Shown here piece after piece: positions 63,799 through 64,000 of a stretch of 64,000 nt of DNA. Location of the stretch: contig NZ_JACHJU010000001.1 of assembly GCF_014203795.1 (NCBI RefSeq), positions 3,782,001 to 3,846,000 of the forward strand. Direction: 5' to 3'. The DNA comes from Streptosporangium album. Lineage in GTDB: Bacteria > Actinomycetota > Actinomycetes > Streptosporangiales > Streptosporangiaceae. The notes beneath the pieces are model-generated. The model was not told the origin of the DNA. It ran no database searches and saw only the letters and a program-made list of their open reading frames with translations. Positions within the stretch are counted from its first letter, which is position 1. The number at the start of each line of letters is the position of its first letter. The position numbers and the translations under genes are program-made.

Positions 63799-64000
63799 TC
63801 AGTCGCGGACGGCGCAGAGGAGGCGGTTGTTGCCGCGCTGCCAGAGGGTGCCGATCTCGGCGAATCCGGTATTGCGGAGGGCGTCGACATGTGCGGAGAG
63901 CAGGGGGGACTCCGAGCCGTGGTGGTCGGCGCCCGCGGTGGTGCGTGCGGCGTTGAGCTCGGCGAAGGCGGGATCGGCGGCGACCGCGTCCCACCACTGG
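63799..64000 (-). CDS. Methyltransferase-like protein, C-terminal end (partial)
   Basis: The frame enters from the right edge and ends at 63799: WWDAVAADPAFAELNAARTT, LLSAHVDALRNTGFAEIGTL, WQRGNNRLLCAVRD. This is the usual end of a class I SAM-dependent methyltransferase of the 'GFxExGTLWQRGDNRLLCAVR' type. The catalytic part is outside the window. Confidence 0.75.
   Translation of the reverse strand, partial: QWWDAVAADPAFAELNAARTTAGADHHGSESPLLSAHVDALRNTGFAEIGTLWQRGNNRLLCAVRD

Overview
The window is a high-GC actinomycete chromosome segment. The base composition, GTG/TTG starts, type VII secretion (T7SS) cargo genes, DUF6247, DUF1963 and ECF-sigma families and many degraded integrase genes suit the Streptosporangiales or a neighbouring order; the genus cannot be fixed from sequence alone. 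It is an accessory region, a mosaic of small operons split by insertion sequences, transposon ends, group II introns and remains of elements that integrated into a tRNA gene.

Left part (1-11.6 kb). The 3' end of a group II intron is followed by a low-GC HicA/HicB-like toxin-antitoxin pair and then a type I-C CRISPR-Cas locus: cas3, cas5c, cas8c and cas7c in one tight operon, an AT-richer leader, and an array of 52 repeats and 51 spacers. No cas4, cas1 or cas2 lies here. Three blocks of spacers are duplicated, the last repeats are degenerate, and the repeat folds with a cUUCGg tetraloop and leaves an 11-nt handle. The locus looks built for interference with spacer uptake supplied elsewhere or lost.

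Middle part (11.6-47 kb). Five copies of the 3' half of a tRNA-Thr(TGT)-like gene, each with the same downstream hairpin terminator (about 11.8, 16.3, 18.3, 42.9 and 45.9 kb), mark repeated integration and excision; tyrosine-integrase C-terminal fragments lie beside or near several. Between them are a MarR-like regulator/membrane-protein operon with a palindromic operator, a metallopeptidase-type T7SS toxin candidate with a WXG100-like partner, an ECF sigma/membrane-protein pair, a DUF916 surface protein, a purple-acid-phosphatase-like enzyme, HupE, two lipoproteins, VapBC, a duplicated VOC/AraC unit, a prolyl oligopeptidase, a DUF6247 pair and a secreted HNH nuclease. Mobile DNA is nested: a defective ISL3 sits in a Tn3-type end, an IS1634-family element sits in an IS30 transposase, and an IS630 element carries a -1 slippery heptamer.

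Right part (47-64 kb). This holds an AraC regulator, a RibD-like reductase, a complete group II intron on the minus strand, a signal-peptide surface protein with an internal repeat, DUF402, a methyltransferase, a chimeric run of broken genes (ArsR-type regulator, Tn3 transposase, multicopper oxidase), an SDR-like protein, and a YCII/ECF42 sigma pair. It ends with a second T7SS-linked cluster: YbaB-like protein, WXG100-like protein, T7SS-associated (probable immunity) protein and an ADP-ribosyltransferase toxin candidate.

All identifications come from reading motifs by eye; no database search was run.
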